In this document: positions 23,266 through 35,700 of the stretch, in pieces
Numbering within the stretch: position 1 is the first letter of the stretch
Layout: the number at the start of each line of letters is the position of its first letter
Assembly (NCBI RefSeq): GCF_037176765.1
Contig: NC_090034.1
Coordinates: 91,934,500 to 91,998,499, forward strand
Reading direction: 5' to 3'
Length of the DNA: 64,000 bases
Source: Anolis sagrei
Lineage: Eukaryota > Chordata > Lepidosauria > Squamata > Anolidae
Program-made: the position numbers and the translations under genes
The notes under the pieces: model-generated
The model's input: only the letters and a program-made list of their open reading frames with translations
Databases searched by the model: none
What the model was told of the DNA's origin: nothing

Positions 23266-23375
23266 GTGCTTGGGGAAAAGAGACCTTGACATTTGGGAGT
23301 TTTAATTGCTGGGATTTATAGTTCACCTACAATCAAAGAGGATTCTGAACCCCACCAATGATATAATTGTTTGGA
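23265..23375 (+). mobile_element. SPIN-like/Helitron core fragment
   Basis: About 110 bp of the internal core ('ccttgacatttgggagtt', 'gatttatagttcacctacaa') without ends. Confidence 0.5.
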
Positions 23376-23640
23376 AGAGATGATGAAGGCCATCTAGTCC
23401 GGCTCTTTGCCATGCATGAACATACAATCAAAGCACTTTCAACAGATGGTTATCCAGCCTTTGTTTAGAAACTTCCAAAGTTGGAGACTTCATCACACTC
23501 TGCAGCAGCATATTCCACTGTTGAACAGCTCTTATCATCAGGAAGTTCTTCCTAATAGTCAGGTAGGATGTCTTTTCCTGTAGATTGCATCCATTGGTAC
23601 CCTGCAAGGGTCTGCCTCCAGAGACAAACCAAGAATGGTC
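23375..23640 (-). mobile_element. CR1 LINE 3' end
   Basis: The reverse complement shows 'ttaggaagaacttcctgatg', the ORF2 carboxy end (RKNFLMIRAVQQWN), and the 'ctggatggcc' 3' region. Confidence 0.7.
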
Positions 23641-23794
23641 AACTTGGAAGTCCCTGAACAGAGTCAGAAGTGGAGTAGGCAGATCAAAAGACAACCTGGC
23701 CTAATGGAACTATCTAAAAGTACTCCACCTTGTGAAACTGTGGAGCAGAACAAACAACTCTGCACCTGTATGCTTGTCCATGATGCTTCATGTA

Positions 23795-24408
23795 CAGAGG
23801 AAGCTAATGGGATTTTGGCCTGCATCAATAGGAGTCTAGTGTCTAGATCCAGGGAAGTCATGCTACCCCTCTATTTTGCCTTGGTTAGACCACATCTAGA
23901 ATACTGTGTCCAATTCTGGGCACCGCAATTGAAAAGAGATGTTGACAAGCTGGAATGTGTCCAGAGGAGGGAAACTAAAATTATCAAGGTTCTGGAGAAC
24001 AAGGAGGAACGGCTTAAAGAGCTTGGCATGTTTAGCCTGAAGAAAAGACGGCTGAGAGGAGACATGATAGCCATGTATAAATATGTGAGAGGAACTCATA
24101 GAGAGGAGGGAGCGAACCTGTTTGTTGCTGCCCTGGAGACTAGGACAATGGCTAGGACGGAACAATGGCTTCAAACTACAGGAAAGGGGATTCCACTGCT
24201 GAACATGAGGAAGAACTTTCTAACTCTGAGAAATGTTCAGCAGTGGAACTTTCTGCCCCGGAGTGGAGGCTCCTTCTTTGGAGGCTTTTAAACAGAAGCT
24301 CGATGGTCATCTGTTGGGGATGCTTTGAATGTGATTTTCCTGCTTTGGCAGGGGGTTGGACTGGATGGTCCACAAGGTCTCTTCCAATTCTATGATGCTA
24401 TGAACTGT
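23795..24408 (+). mobile_element. CR1 LINE ORF2 carboxy end and 3' UTR
   Basis: [39 protein letters not shown] and [19 protein letters not shown] are typical of the CR1 ORF2 end. The 3' UTR has 'ggttggactggatggtccac' and ends near an ATGCTATGA repeat. Confidence 0.8.
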
Positions 24409-24554
24409 TTAAAGCTACAGACAATGTGGTCGCTGTTGCCCAGTTTGGGTTGAAAATTATTTAGCCACTTGTCCTCTTTCTACTTTTATCAGTTTTATAC
24501 TTATGTACGCAATGCTTTTGACACAAAATAAATAAATCCATTGCTCCATGTCCT

Positions 24555-25345
24555 TGTTGCAGCAGAAAACAAACTGCCTCCATCTGCAATATTACATACT
24601 TTCAAATATTTAAGCATGGATATCATATCATGTCACTTCTTTGTGTTCTCTTCTCAAGACTAAACATATACAGCTCCCTAAGCCACTCCACATAGGGCTT
24701 TGCTTCCAGACCTTTGATCATTTGAGCCATCCTTCTCTGGATGTGTTCTAGCTTGGAATCATAGAATTATAGAGTTGGAAGAGACCTTGTGGGCTATCCA
24801 GTCCAACCCCCTGCCAAGAAGCAGGAAAATCACATTCAAAGCACTCCTGATAGATGGCCACCCAGCCTCTGTTTAAAAGCCTCCAAGGAAGGAGCCTCCA
24901 CCACACTCTGGGGCAGAGAGTTCCACTGCTGAACAGCTCTCATAGGAAGTTCTTCCTCATGTTCAGGTGTAATCTCCTTTCCTGTAGTTTGAAGCCATTC
25001 CTCCGCATCCTAGTCTCAAGGGCAGCAGAAAACAAGCTTGCTCCCTCCTCCCTATGACTTCCCCTCACATATTTATACATTAACCTCATCATGTCTCCTC
25101 TCAGCCTTCTCTTCTGAAGGCTAAACATGCCCAGCTCTTTCAGCCACTCCTCATAGGGCTTGTTCCCTAGATCCTTGAGAACTAGCTTATTCATATTCTC
25201 CCCAGAACCAGAGAAAGGATTTCAGGTGAGGCCTAATCAAAGCAGAACCAAGTGCTACTGTTACTTTCTGTGATCTAAACACTACACCTGTATTGATGCA
25301 ATCTAAAATTGCATTGGCTTGTCAAGGTGCTGATTGGTTTTAATT
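24555..25345 (-). mobile_element. Older CR1 interrupted by a younger CR1
   Basis: The outer parts (24555-24756 and 25195-25345) are a diverged CR1. The inner 24757-25194 is a cleaner CR1 3' end starting 'aatcatagaattatagagttgg'. Confidence 0.7.
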
Positions 25346-25579
25346 ATGCATTTGGTGTCTCAAGTTTTAATAGCCTTAGAGCATCGGCTTGGGAGGCCTG
25401 GTAGGTTGAGAGATGATGAATAAATGACAAATAGGCAGATGTATGCTATTTTAACATAACTTCTGCCCCCCCAGCTTGGTTATAGGTTTTCTCATACCTG
25501 TTTTCTCATACCTGTGTCTGTTTTCACAATTGTTTAGAAGAGATGCCAGGTTTACCCAGAATTTTTACTCATGCAGTAC

Positions 25580-25910
25580 AGTCTCGCTTATCCAACATAA
25601 ACAGGCCGGCAGAACATTGGGTAAGAGAAAATGTTGGATAATAAAGAGAGATTAAGGAAAAGCCTATTAAACATCAAATTACATTATGATGTTACAAATT
25701 AAGCGCCAAAGCATCGTGTTTTACAACAAATCAACAGAAAAAGCAGTTCAATACACAGTAACGTTATGTAGTAATTACTATATTTATGAATTTAGCACCA
25801 ACACATCACAATGTATTGAAACAGCTGTGGATCCGGGCAGGAGGCAGACTGTGTCAGATAATACAGAACGTTGGATGAGTGAAGGTTGGATAAGCGAGAC
25901 TCTATTGTAT
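25580..25910. mobile_element. Tigger-like Tc1/mariner MITE
   Basis: Inverted ends 'cagtctcgcttatccaacat' and 'ggttggataagcgagactctatt'. The interior is the reverse complement of the copy near 19.3 kb. Confidence 0.75.
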
Positions 25911-26349
25911 TTGGTTCTTCTTATGGCTTGAGCTGGTGCCCCATTCCTTTGTACGCAATGCCTAGTGAGTTGTATTTTTTATGACCCAGGTCAGTTGTAG
26001 GACAACTGTTGCAACTACTTCCTTAAAGTAGTTGCAACATTTACTTGCATCTGGAGAGCATTGGAAACTCCACCCCAGAACTTCTTTTCAGATCTGGAAT
26101 GTTCTATTGTGCAAATTGTTTGGTATGGTACTTATTTGTATCTTCTGGGGTCCTTCACACTACACAGTTATAGTGCTATAACCCCAATGTAACTTCCAAG
26201 GCTTCATGTTATGGAAGCTCAAAGTTTGCCATTTTTTGGGGCCCCAGAACTCTCTGACTGATCATTCTGAAAGCCTTTCCCCCACCTCCAAACTGCAAAT
26301 CCCATATCTCATAGGATGGAATCATTCCAGGAAATGTAGAATTGTAATG

Positions 26350-27487
26350 TAATTCGAGAAATGGAGAAAGGCAGAGAGTTTCAGAAAAAATACCTACTTC
26401 TGTTTTATTGACTATTCTAAAGCCTTTGATTGCGTGGATCATAATCAATTGTGGCAAGTTCTTGGTGGTATGAGGATAGCAAGCCACCTTGTTTGTCTCT
26501 TGAGGAATCTGTACAATAACCAAGTAGCAATAGTAAGAACAGATGACGGAACAACAGAATGGTTAAGATTGGGAAAGGAGTACAGCAGGGCTGTATACTC
26601 TCACCCAACCTATTCAACTTGTATGCGGAACACATTATGTGGCATACAGGGCTTGATGAATCCAAGACTGGAGTTAAAATTGCTGGAAGAAACATTAACA
26701 ACCTTAGAAATGCAGATGATACCACTTTGATGGCTGAAAGTGAGGAGGAGCTAAGGAGGCTTCTAACCAAGGTGAAAGAAGAAAGTACAAAAACTGGTTA
26801 GCAGTTAAACATCAAAATTATAGCAACCGGACTGATTGATAACTGGCAAATAGAGGGAGAAAACATGGAGGCAGTGACAGACTTTGTATTTCTAGGTGCA
26901 AAGATAACTGCGGTCGCAGACTTCAGCCAGGAAATCAGAAGACGTTTACTTCTTGGGAGGAGGACAATGACCAATCTCAATAAAATAGTGAAGAGTAGAG
27001 ACATCACACTGGCAATGAAGACCTGCATAGTTGAAGCAATTGTATTCCCCATAGTAGCCTATAGATGTGAGAGCTGGATCATAAGGAAAGCTGAGCGAAG
27101 GAAGATAGATGCTTTTGAACCGTGGTGTTGGAGGAAAATTCTGAGAGTACCTTGGACCGCGAGAAGATCCAACCAGTCCATAATTCAGGAAATTAAGCCC
27201 GACTGCTCATTGGAGGGAGGGATATTAGCAGCAAAGATGAAGTACTTTAGCCATATAATGAGAAGACAGGAAAGCTTGGAGACGATAATTATGTTGGGGA
27301 AAATGGAAGGAAAAAGGAAGAGGGGCCGACCAAGGCAAGAGGGATGGATGGTATCCTTGAAGTGACTGGCTTGACTCTGAAGGAGCTGGGGGTGGCCACG
27401 GTCAACAGGGAGCTGTGGCTTGGGCTGGTCCATGAAGTCACGAAGAGTCGGAAGTGACTGAATGAATAAACAACAACAACAACAAAG
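26350..27487 (+). mobile_element. BovB (RTE) LINE, 5' truncated
   Basis: Reverse transcriptase pieces include SKAFDCVDHNQLWQVLGG, QQGCILSPNLFNLYAEHIM, the NADDTTLMAESEEEL catalytic loop (Y of YADD is N), then FVFLGAKITA, RRSNQSIIQEI and GRPRQ. It ends in the family's 3' 'gagtcggaagtgactgaatga' followed by a CAA run. Several frame shifts and stops make it inactive. Confidence 0.88.
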
Positions 27488-27499
27488 TGTAATGTGATA

Positions 27500-28460
27500 A
27501 TGCACAATGTTATTTTAAATCAAAACAGGTTTTCTCCATCTTTTGAATTCTGCATTTGCCTTGTTACAAAAGTTAGAAAACATTAAGATATGCTTCTTAA
27601 TTGACAAATAAACACAATGCCAAAAGTATTTAGAATCCAAAATTTATTTTAGGATGCATATAGCTTAAACTTCAAAACTGTGAAAATACAGGAGTTCAGG
27701 GGTGAACTACTTCGAACCTGTTAAGTCTCGAGTTTTTGCCGTGCTTAGATTTTAAAAACGAAAAAGGGGCTCATATATGAAGATGGGGAGAGCACGGATT
27801 CAAAAACGATTTATACAGAAAGGTTTAGTGCTAAACAGGTGTGGTCTCCTCTCATCCAAGACAGATTTACCTTGGAGAGGTATCCTTAGTTGGGAATGAA
27901 GACCACCCCAACTTTTTCTTTTTTGTTTATATGCTTTCTCTCTGAGGCAGATTCAGTGTTCCTGGTCAAGTGTAGAAAACTTTTATAAAGACATGATATG
28001 AAGCTGAATTTCTGAGGAAATCTCAGGTCAATATAACCTCGAGCAGAGCCCTGCTTCAAAGAACGACGAGGACATTTAGTTACTTGACCTGAGCTTTCCA
28101 TAGAAATTCAGTGGGGTTGAAACACACCTCCCCGGCTGTTTTCTTGTGAAGAGAAAAAAAATGACCAAAGCATTGTTTGTGTTTCAATTTGCTTAAGTGT
28201 TCCTGGGAAGCCAATTAAAACATTTATAATCCACAAAACAACTACTTTCTTGAAAACATTTGTTTTTTTGGGGGGGCGGGGGGGGGGGAGGTAGAAGCAC
28301 TAATTAAAATGAGTAAAATGTGTAGGGTTTTTTAAAGGTAGGTCTTTGTGTTTGCAAGCATGACAGAAGTACATCAAGTTGTACCTGGTATAGGGCAAGT
28401 GAATGTTATTCTGTTATTCTGCTCTTTTGGGTACTTTATTGCAGAAACCCACTATTCCAC
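27500..28460 (+). repeat. Second copy of the galectin 5' flank (segmental duplication)
   Basis: About 27500-27590 matches 2690-2750 and 4550-4600, and 28020-28450 matches 5385-5740. Shared anchors include 'cttgtgaagagaaaaa', 'gtaggtctttgtgt' and 'gacagaagtacatcaa'. The order matches that upstream of galectin A once later insertions are removed, so the duplicated unit starts well upstream of the promoters. Confidence 0.7.
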
Positions 28461-28576
28461 TATAGCTGCACTATCATTGCTACATATTGGGTTGAGCACG
28501 TTTGATGTCACACCTCTCTTCAATCATACAATTGCATGAATTTGACTATTCATAGTCCAGCTATCATACTCTGTCA

Positions 28577-28910
28577 TAGGTAAAGGTAAAGGTTGTCCCT
28601 GACATTAAGTCCAGTCGTGTCCGACTCTGGGGTGTGGTGCTCATCTCAATTTCTAAGCCAAAGAGCCAGTGTTGTCCATAGAGATCCCCAAGGTCATGTG
28701 GCTGGCATGACTGCATGGAATGCCGTAACCTTCCCGCCAGAGCGGTACCTATTGATCTACTCACATTTGCATGTTTTCGAACTGCTAGGTTGGCAGAAGC
28801 TGGGGCTGACAGTGGAAGCTCACGCCGCTCCCCGGAATTGAACCTGCCACCTTTCAGTCAACAAGCTCAGCAGCTCAGTGCTTTAACCCACTGCGCCACC
28901 GTGGGCTCTA
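28577..28910 (-). mobile_element. tRNA-derived SINE (family 2)
   Basis: The reverse complement of 38876-39198: tRNA head near 28840-28905 ('gcgcagtgggttaaagcact') and tail 'gacattaagtccagtcgtgt' at the left. Confidence 0.8.
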
Positions 28911-28919
28911 CTTTGTCAT

Positions 28920-29360
28920 ACTCTTATAATTTTTATATATTTATTCAATGATACAATTGCATAGATTTGACTATTCATGGTCCAGCGATCATACTTTGTC
29001 ATACTCTTATTATATATGTGTGTGTGTGCAATTTCACAATCTCAGCTCTCAAAAACAAACAAACAAAAATGGCAAATATAAACATAAAATAAAAGGAACA
29101 TGGATAGTAAGTGAGAATTAGAGAGAGAGAAGTGGAAAGAGCCCATTGCACCAGGGAAGGTAACAGGATTACCACCAGCTATTGATGGGTCGTACCCATC
29201 AATACCCATCAATAGTGATGGAAGGGATAATCCCAGCCCTGCTGTGGTGGTGGTTCAGCTTCAGTGCCAGATTCTCAAACTAGAATGAGGGACCCTTCTG
29301 TGAAGGTGAATGCTCGGAGCAGAACAGTCAAGATTAACCATGTCTACATACGGCATGCAA
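28920..29360. other. Intergenic sequence with diverged flank copy
   Basis: 29085-29300 ('aaaaggaacatggatagtaag', 'cattgcaccagggaaggta') matches 9150-9560, another shared piece of the two galectin 5' flanks. No gene seen. Confidence 0.55.
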
Positions 29361-29364
29361 TTTA

Positions 29365-29495
29365 TTGTCGAAGGCTTTCATGGCCGGAATCACTGTGTTG
29401 TTGTAGGTTTTTTCGGGCTATATGGCCATGTTCTAGAGGCATTCTCTCCTGACGTTTTGCCTGCATCTATGGCAAGCATCCTCAGAGGTAGTGAG
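29365..29495. mobile_element. Penelope-like element terminal fragment
   Basis: 'cgaaggctttcatggccgga', 'tttcgggctatatggccatg' and 'catcctcagaggtagtgagg' match the end of the element at 56147. Confidence 0.7.
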
Positions 29496-29849
29496 GTGAC
29501 ATGCAATTCAGTCAAGGAATTCATGACTGCAAGAACTCTATTAACTTCTGCCTAGAATATGGGGCATAGTTTTGGAGCTACAGAATCAATTCATCAGTGA
29601 TTATGTAGAACCAGAAGAAGCGCAGCAAAGATCGTGCAGATGCTCTTGGAAGAGTCAACACATAAAATTGCTCCTGCCAAACCTCCAAAAAGATATGTGG
29701 TGGTGGTAGGGGACTCCCTGCTCAGGGCTATGAAAGAAGTGGTTTGCGAACTGACAAGATAACTCAAGATAAAATAACCTGGAGCAAAAACGCAAGATAT
29801 AATAGAGGCTGACAAAGCTTGTCAAGCCCATAGACCATTACCCATTTCT

Positions 29850-29967
29850 TTTGGTTTTTAAGCAGAGGCTGGATGGCCATCTCTTGGAGGTGCTTTGATT
29901 GTGTGTTCCTGCATGGTAGGAGGTTGGCCTGGATGGCCCTTGTGATCTCTTCCAACTCTATGATTCA
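29850..29967 (+). mobile_element. CR1 3' end fragment
   Basis: 'agcagaggctggatggccat' and 'ctcttccaactctatgattc' are the standard CR1 3' end. Confidence 0.75.
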
Positions 29968-30744
29968 AAAACAGATTTTAAAATATATCAGACAAAGTTA
30001 AGGGAAGTGATTTTCAGATTCCACCCTTAAGATACAGATGGGAAGAAGTGTAGCCAGCAAGGATGGCATGATGGGAGGAGAACTTGATAATGTTGATCAT
30101 TTTTGTAGTTGTCACTATGTGAGAACCAAATACAGGGAGACCTCAATTTGGGTTCAGGCGTTAGTGCTGCTCTGTATGGTCAACAACAGTTTAGTGAGAC
30201 CCAACTAAGTGGATAAAAATAAGCTAAAACTCTGTTTAATTACAGCTGAACATGGGGTTGACACATATATTAGTCTGGATCAGGTTCTAACAAACCCAAA
30301 CACTGATAAAAGAATAATGATCTTACTTTCACATCAATATGCCCATAGATACATCCTAATGCTGGATTTCTTTGGAATTGCACGAGATGTTCCAGCTGGG
30401 TGGAATCCCAGTATGGTCTTGCAGCCACTAGGGGAAGTGGGCAAAGTGTCCGTTCCTAGCCAGACAAGATGGGCTCAGTGCTACACTCCTGAAGCCCCAA
30501 AATCCAAGATTCCATAGCATTGAGCAATGTCGATACAAGTGGCATTCATTTCACAGTGTGGATGCACCCTCGGTTGATTTGACAAGCAGCTATATTGTGT
30601 GCCATGCCTACACTGTATTAGGTTTGCCAAGTGAATACATGCCAAAATTCTTTAGTCTGTCTGGAGCACCTGGAAGTCAGTCAGTCAGTCAGTCAGTCAA
30701 AATTTTCTTAAAGTCTGGTGGATAATAAACTGTAATAAACGTTG

Positions 30745-31090
30745 TTACTGTTGGTGGACAGAAAAAGAGATTTAAAGATGGGCTTAAAACCAATCTTAAA
30801 AACTGTGGCATAGACAGAGAGCCCTGGCCCTTTAACACTCTAAGTGGAGGTCAGATGTGGCCAGCAGTGCTGCAGAATTCAAAGAGGCATAAATGGAGGG
30901 TGAAAGGGAGAAACGTGCCAAGAGGAAGGCATATCAAGCCAACCCTGACCAGGACCACCTTCCACCTGGAAACCAATGTCCTCACTGTGGGAGAAAATGT
31001 GGATCAAGAATAGGGCTCCAGAGCCATCTACGGACCCACCGCCAAGACACTACACTTGGAGGACAATCATCCTCGAGCTACGAGGGAAGA
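30745..31090 (+). mobile_element. Second copy of the C2H2-ended LINE
   Basis: Matches 7960-8300: 'agatttaaagatgggcttaaa', then DHLPPGNQCPHCGRKCGSRI and SHLRTH. It is 5' truncated and lies just before the galectin B promoter. Confidence 0.65.
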
Positions 31091-31370
31091 AGTATTACAG
31101 TCCAAAGCACAGTGGTAAAAGGTGCACAACTGCAAACATATTAATAAACTAATAGAACTAATTAGATCTGGAAGGGATGTTGGGGACCATTGCCTATGCT
31201 CCTTTTTGTCTGCTACCTCATTATAAAAAATAACCCAAAAGAGGTAGTTTTCAACCCAACAATGATTTCAGGTTTCTGTATAATTCTTCAGCCTCTCCCC
31301 TTTACATTTTTCAATCTTTTTTCAAGAGAAAACCGCTGTCCTGAGTCTGACTCTTTCCAAAGAAAAGAGT

Positions 31371-31462
31371 ATGATTTACACCCTCTGGGTGTAAATCATT
31401 GCTATTATTGGATGGCACAGTTTGGGCGTTTAGAGAGCCACCGTTTCAGAGCTGCATATAAG
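31371..31462 (+). promoter_or_regulatory. Galectin B core promoter: TATA, CCAAT-like box and a perfect hairpin
   Basis: TATAAG is at 31457-31462 and ATTGG at 31407-31411, matching the spacing in galectin A. Just upstream is a perfect inverted repeat with 13-nt arms (31371-31383 and 31387-31399) and a 3-nt loop. Galectin A has no such palindrome at the equivalent place, so it is specific to this copy and could be a dimer-binding site. Confidence 0.7.
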
Positions 31463-31542
31463 GTGCCCCCTGCTTACTTGTCTCACAATAGAAAGCAGCT
31501 GGAAACATCACTAGAAGAACTTCCTCCAGAGTTTTTGAAACC

Positions 31543-32665
31543 ATGGCTCATGTTCCAGAGGAGAAATTGGTAAGAATGATCACTTTTTCTTAGCTCCTCA
31601 ATTCCATCTCTGTGGAGTAGACAACATTTTGTCCGAAGAGATGGTGAAAGATACATTGAGTAAGGTGCTAATTTATCTTTGCTTCCACAGGTTCTAAAAT
31701 GGGACTGAAAGGTGGGGTTGGAAGAATCTTTGTCTCAAATATCTGTGTGTTTTCTATATTATTAAACCATTACAAATATTATTAATTATATAATGTATAA
31801 ATAAAAATTACATAAACACAAACAACTAAACTGCAACTAAAATAATTAAACTATCCTATTATAATTCAACTAAAATTCAAAAGTACAGAAAACAAACCCG
31901 GGGGGGGAAAAGAATGCATTATTCCCAACTACTTGCTTAATATAATAGTTGTAATTGCTCCTTTCCCATATTTCCTTTAATTTCATAATATGAGAAACAT
32001 GTGTCCTTATTTTTGTTAAAGCACTATTAATCAAAGCTGAATACTGATAGCCATACTGATAATTCCTTCAATGTTTTCTCAAAAATATAATCATAAGTTG
32101 CAAATTTGTCTTAAAAGGTAGTTAATGGTTCTCCTTTAATCAAAGTGGCCAAGTCAAACAATTTCATCAAAAGAATATTCTTGAGACAGAATAGTCCTTC
32201 CTTTTCATCTCTGTGCATAAAGCAGTCTAGCAGCTAAAACAATGTATTGAACGATTCTTCTATGCTTCTGTCACATTGAAGTGTATATGTGTGTGTGCTT
32301 ACTGTACAAGATTGAGGGTATCATGAATACATTGGCTAAATATAGTGTTGCGTACACATTCATTACCCTTTTGGACCTTGACTCCTATCTTTTTTATAGT
32401 TCAATGATAAGATTACTTTAAAGCTACCATTAGTCAGAATTTATTTTTTTTTGTAACATCTTGGTTTTGGAACTTAAAATTGCAGAGCTAGTATCTCTTT
32501 CATGCTGTGCATTAGCACCTAAAACAGCTTTGCCTTTACTTTTTTCTATTAGAAGGTCCCTTATTGCACTGAGTTACCAGATGGACTTGATCAAGGAAAA
32601 CTTGTGAGGATCCGAGGTTCAGTGCCCAAGGATGGTAAAAGGTGGGCTCACTTATCACTTAGATA

Positions 32666-32703
<38 letters not shown>

Positions 32704-35700
32704 CCTATCTATCTCTCTATCTCTCTATCTATGTAAATAAGGTATAGAATGGGTACTGTAGTAATGCATTATACTAAAGAATGATGGGAATATTTTTTTC
32801 AAGAGAATCAAGAGAATTTTGTGACATGGTACACTATAGCAAAAAGTCCAGAAAATGTGGAATGTTTCATGAAAGAATTGGAATACAAATCCAAAGTAGA
32901 GGTAGGGAAGAAAAAAACAATTACAATGAGAGAACTGATAGACAACAAAATCCAGGAACAATAAAATTTTATTTAAACTGCTTGTGGGGTTGAATGCACT
33001 TAAAACAAAATATGGTGGAGACTTGTTAACAAACAAAGATGATATACCTATTAGGAAACTTGTTTACAATTGGCTTATAACTGCTGTATAGGAAGACAAA
33101 ATGACTGCCTCATTTTCCCATCCTAACTTTACCAAAGAGGTTTTTCAAAGACATTTCTTACTCAGTGTGTTAAGTATATAGGTATTATTCCCTTTCTTCT
33201 ATGGAACTATGGTAGTGTTCCCAGAACTAGACAATAGGGGTGTGCGAAATTCTGGTAGTCGATTCAAGTTTTGGCCAAATTCAGCAATCTGTGGATATGA
33301 ACCGTTGAAATAAAATGCTGAAAGGCCAAAACAAAACACCCCCACCACTCCGGAATTCCGGGAAAAGTTTGCTAGGTTCATTTATATTTTGACAGTTTTT
33401 TCATAGTTGAATTAGCATCAGGGAGATGAAGTTGGGCACAGTCATAATTGCTGCATCACATAGTCTGCCTCAGCTAGTCACAGGCCATTTTCCCTCCATT
33501 CTCCTCTACTTCAAGTCCCAGAATTCCCTGTTTTTTCCCCTGCAAGTTGTTTCCTCCTTTCAGTAGTAGAGATGATTTTTAAAATTCCTAAAATGCAGCT
33601 GTACGGGTGGATCTTTCTGAAACTTGGCAGGAATTATGCCTTACTCCTGTTCTGTTCCTCTGGAAAAATTCCAGATGATACCTTGGGTTTTTTTTTAAGT
33701 TTTTTAAAAACTTTTTAAAAATTCCCAAAAATCAATAGATTAGCTAAACATTCTGACATTAGGGTGGCTTATAGTTGTTAAACTATTCTACAAGAATAGC
33801 CAGTTTCATCTTGATAGTCCTAAAATGACAGGGAAACAAACCTCCTGAATGTTCCTGAACACAGTCAGCTGCATTATGTTTCTCAGCCAATCACAGGGCT
33901 GGTTCTGTCCATTTACCTTATCCTCTTGTGGTATGTCCTGTTTTGGATTTCAAATCCCAGAATTTCCTCTTGTGGTTTTTAAAAATGTTATTGCTAAAAA
34001 TTTATAAATTTCCCAAGAATCAGTGGATGAGCAAAATGTCATGAAACTTGGCAGACTTGCAGTCACAAATCTCTTACAAGTGTCTCAAGTTTCATCCGGA
34101 TAGCCATAAAAATGGTGGAAAGACAAGCCTTGCAAGTTTCCTCATTGGTGCGAATGTATCGAATCTTCCTTAAACAAAAACGGAACTCCAGGTTTCTAAT
34201 TACAAATTGAAATGCCCTCCTGCTCCTCCGGATCTCCCGAATTTTCCACAAAATGGAACAGGGGTCATCCAAAATTAAAAACAAAACCAAAACAGATTTC
34301 TGCTGTTTTGCACATTTCTACTAGACAATGGATCTCATCACACTAGAGAATGAATCCACTTTAAATCTGGTTTCTACCTCCTGCAGAATTCTGGGGTTTG
34401 TAGTTTAATGAGGCTTTTAAAGGCTCCTCCCTAAACTACAATCCCCAGAATTCTTCAGGAGGAAGCAACCGGATTTAAAGTGGATTCATTCTCTAGTGTG
34501 ATGAAGTAGATAATAGGCCTGGGTAACAACGGAAAAATTTGTTTCTAAAATCGATTCGTTTTTTGGGGGTTTTTGTGTTTCGTTATTTAAAATAATTACA
34601 AAATTTTCCTTTTAAAAAGTTCGATATTTACGAAATTTTGTAAATGTGAAAAAAATTACAAAACATTAACGAATCGATTTCCGAAACAATAACGAATCGA
34701 TTCGTTAATGGCGGACGCGACCGCGAAATACGCTACAAAACCTCCAAAAACTTCTGAAGCTTCCCTCTCCCTCTGTTGTTGACTGTTGGTGTGATATTAT
34801 AATTTTTTTTCACTAATTAAACAAAAAACTTGCCCCAGACATGCGGAAATAATAACGAAACGACCTCAGAACAATAACGAAACGAATACAATAACGAAAT
34901 ACGAAGCATTTATAAAACGTGTTTAAAAATTCGTTTTTTTAAAAAAATTGCTCCAGAATGGTTCGTTATTGTTTTGTAATTAAAAAAAATAACGAATTAT
35001 TAACGAATTACGAATTAACGAAACGAAACCGCCCAGCCCTAGTAGATAACAAGTATTTCATAAAGCATAACTTCAGCATGGGTTCAATTATTGTAACTTT
35101 CATTGGACTGAAACTAGTTCATATCTTCAACCAATGGCAAAGCTCATGAGACTGAAGCAACCCACTATAAGGTAGAAAAGGCTTAGACTTCTTATCTCAT
35201 CATGAATCACAAAGCTTGAAGCCATGATGCGTATGTGCTGACCTCTTCCTTAATTTCTTTTAGTTGTTTCTAAACTTATAAAATGCAAATTAAGATTTAA
35301 AGGGCTGGAAATCCAATGTGCAGTATGGTCGCCAGAGTAAACATCAGAGCACCTTCTTTCTTTTAAAGGCTGTGCAAAAGGAGTAGATTAGGTATGCCTG
35401 GAGAGCAATACCTATGGAAATTCCCTCTTCTGCATGACCATTGAAGACTAGTTTTCATTTGGGTAGCTCTCATTCTGAGTAGCACACTCAGTATTCACCA
35501 ATCACTATTTTGTTTCTCTGTAAGCTTCGTTGTGAGTTTCCTGTGTGGTAAGGAAGAAGACGCGGACGCTTTACTATTTCTGATCAAGTTGGATGATTCA
35601 AGTGAGATGGCATTGAAATGCTTCCTGAACAAAATCCTAAATGAGGAAGAAAAGTATAGCAATCTCCCTTTTGCTAAAGGGCAGGATTTTCAGCTGGAGT

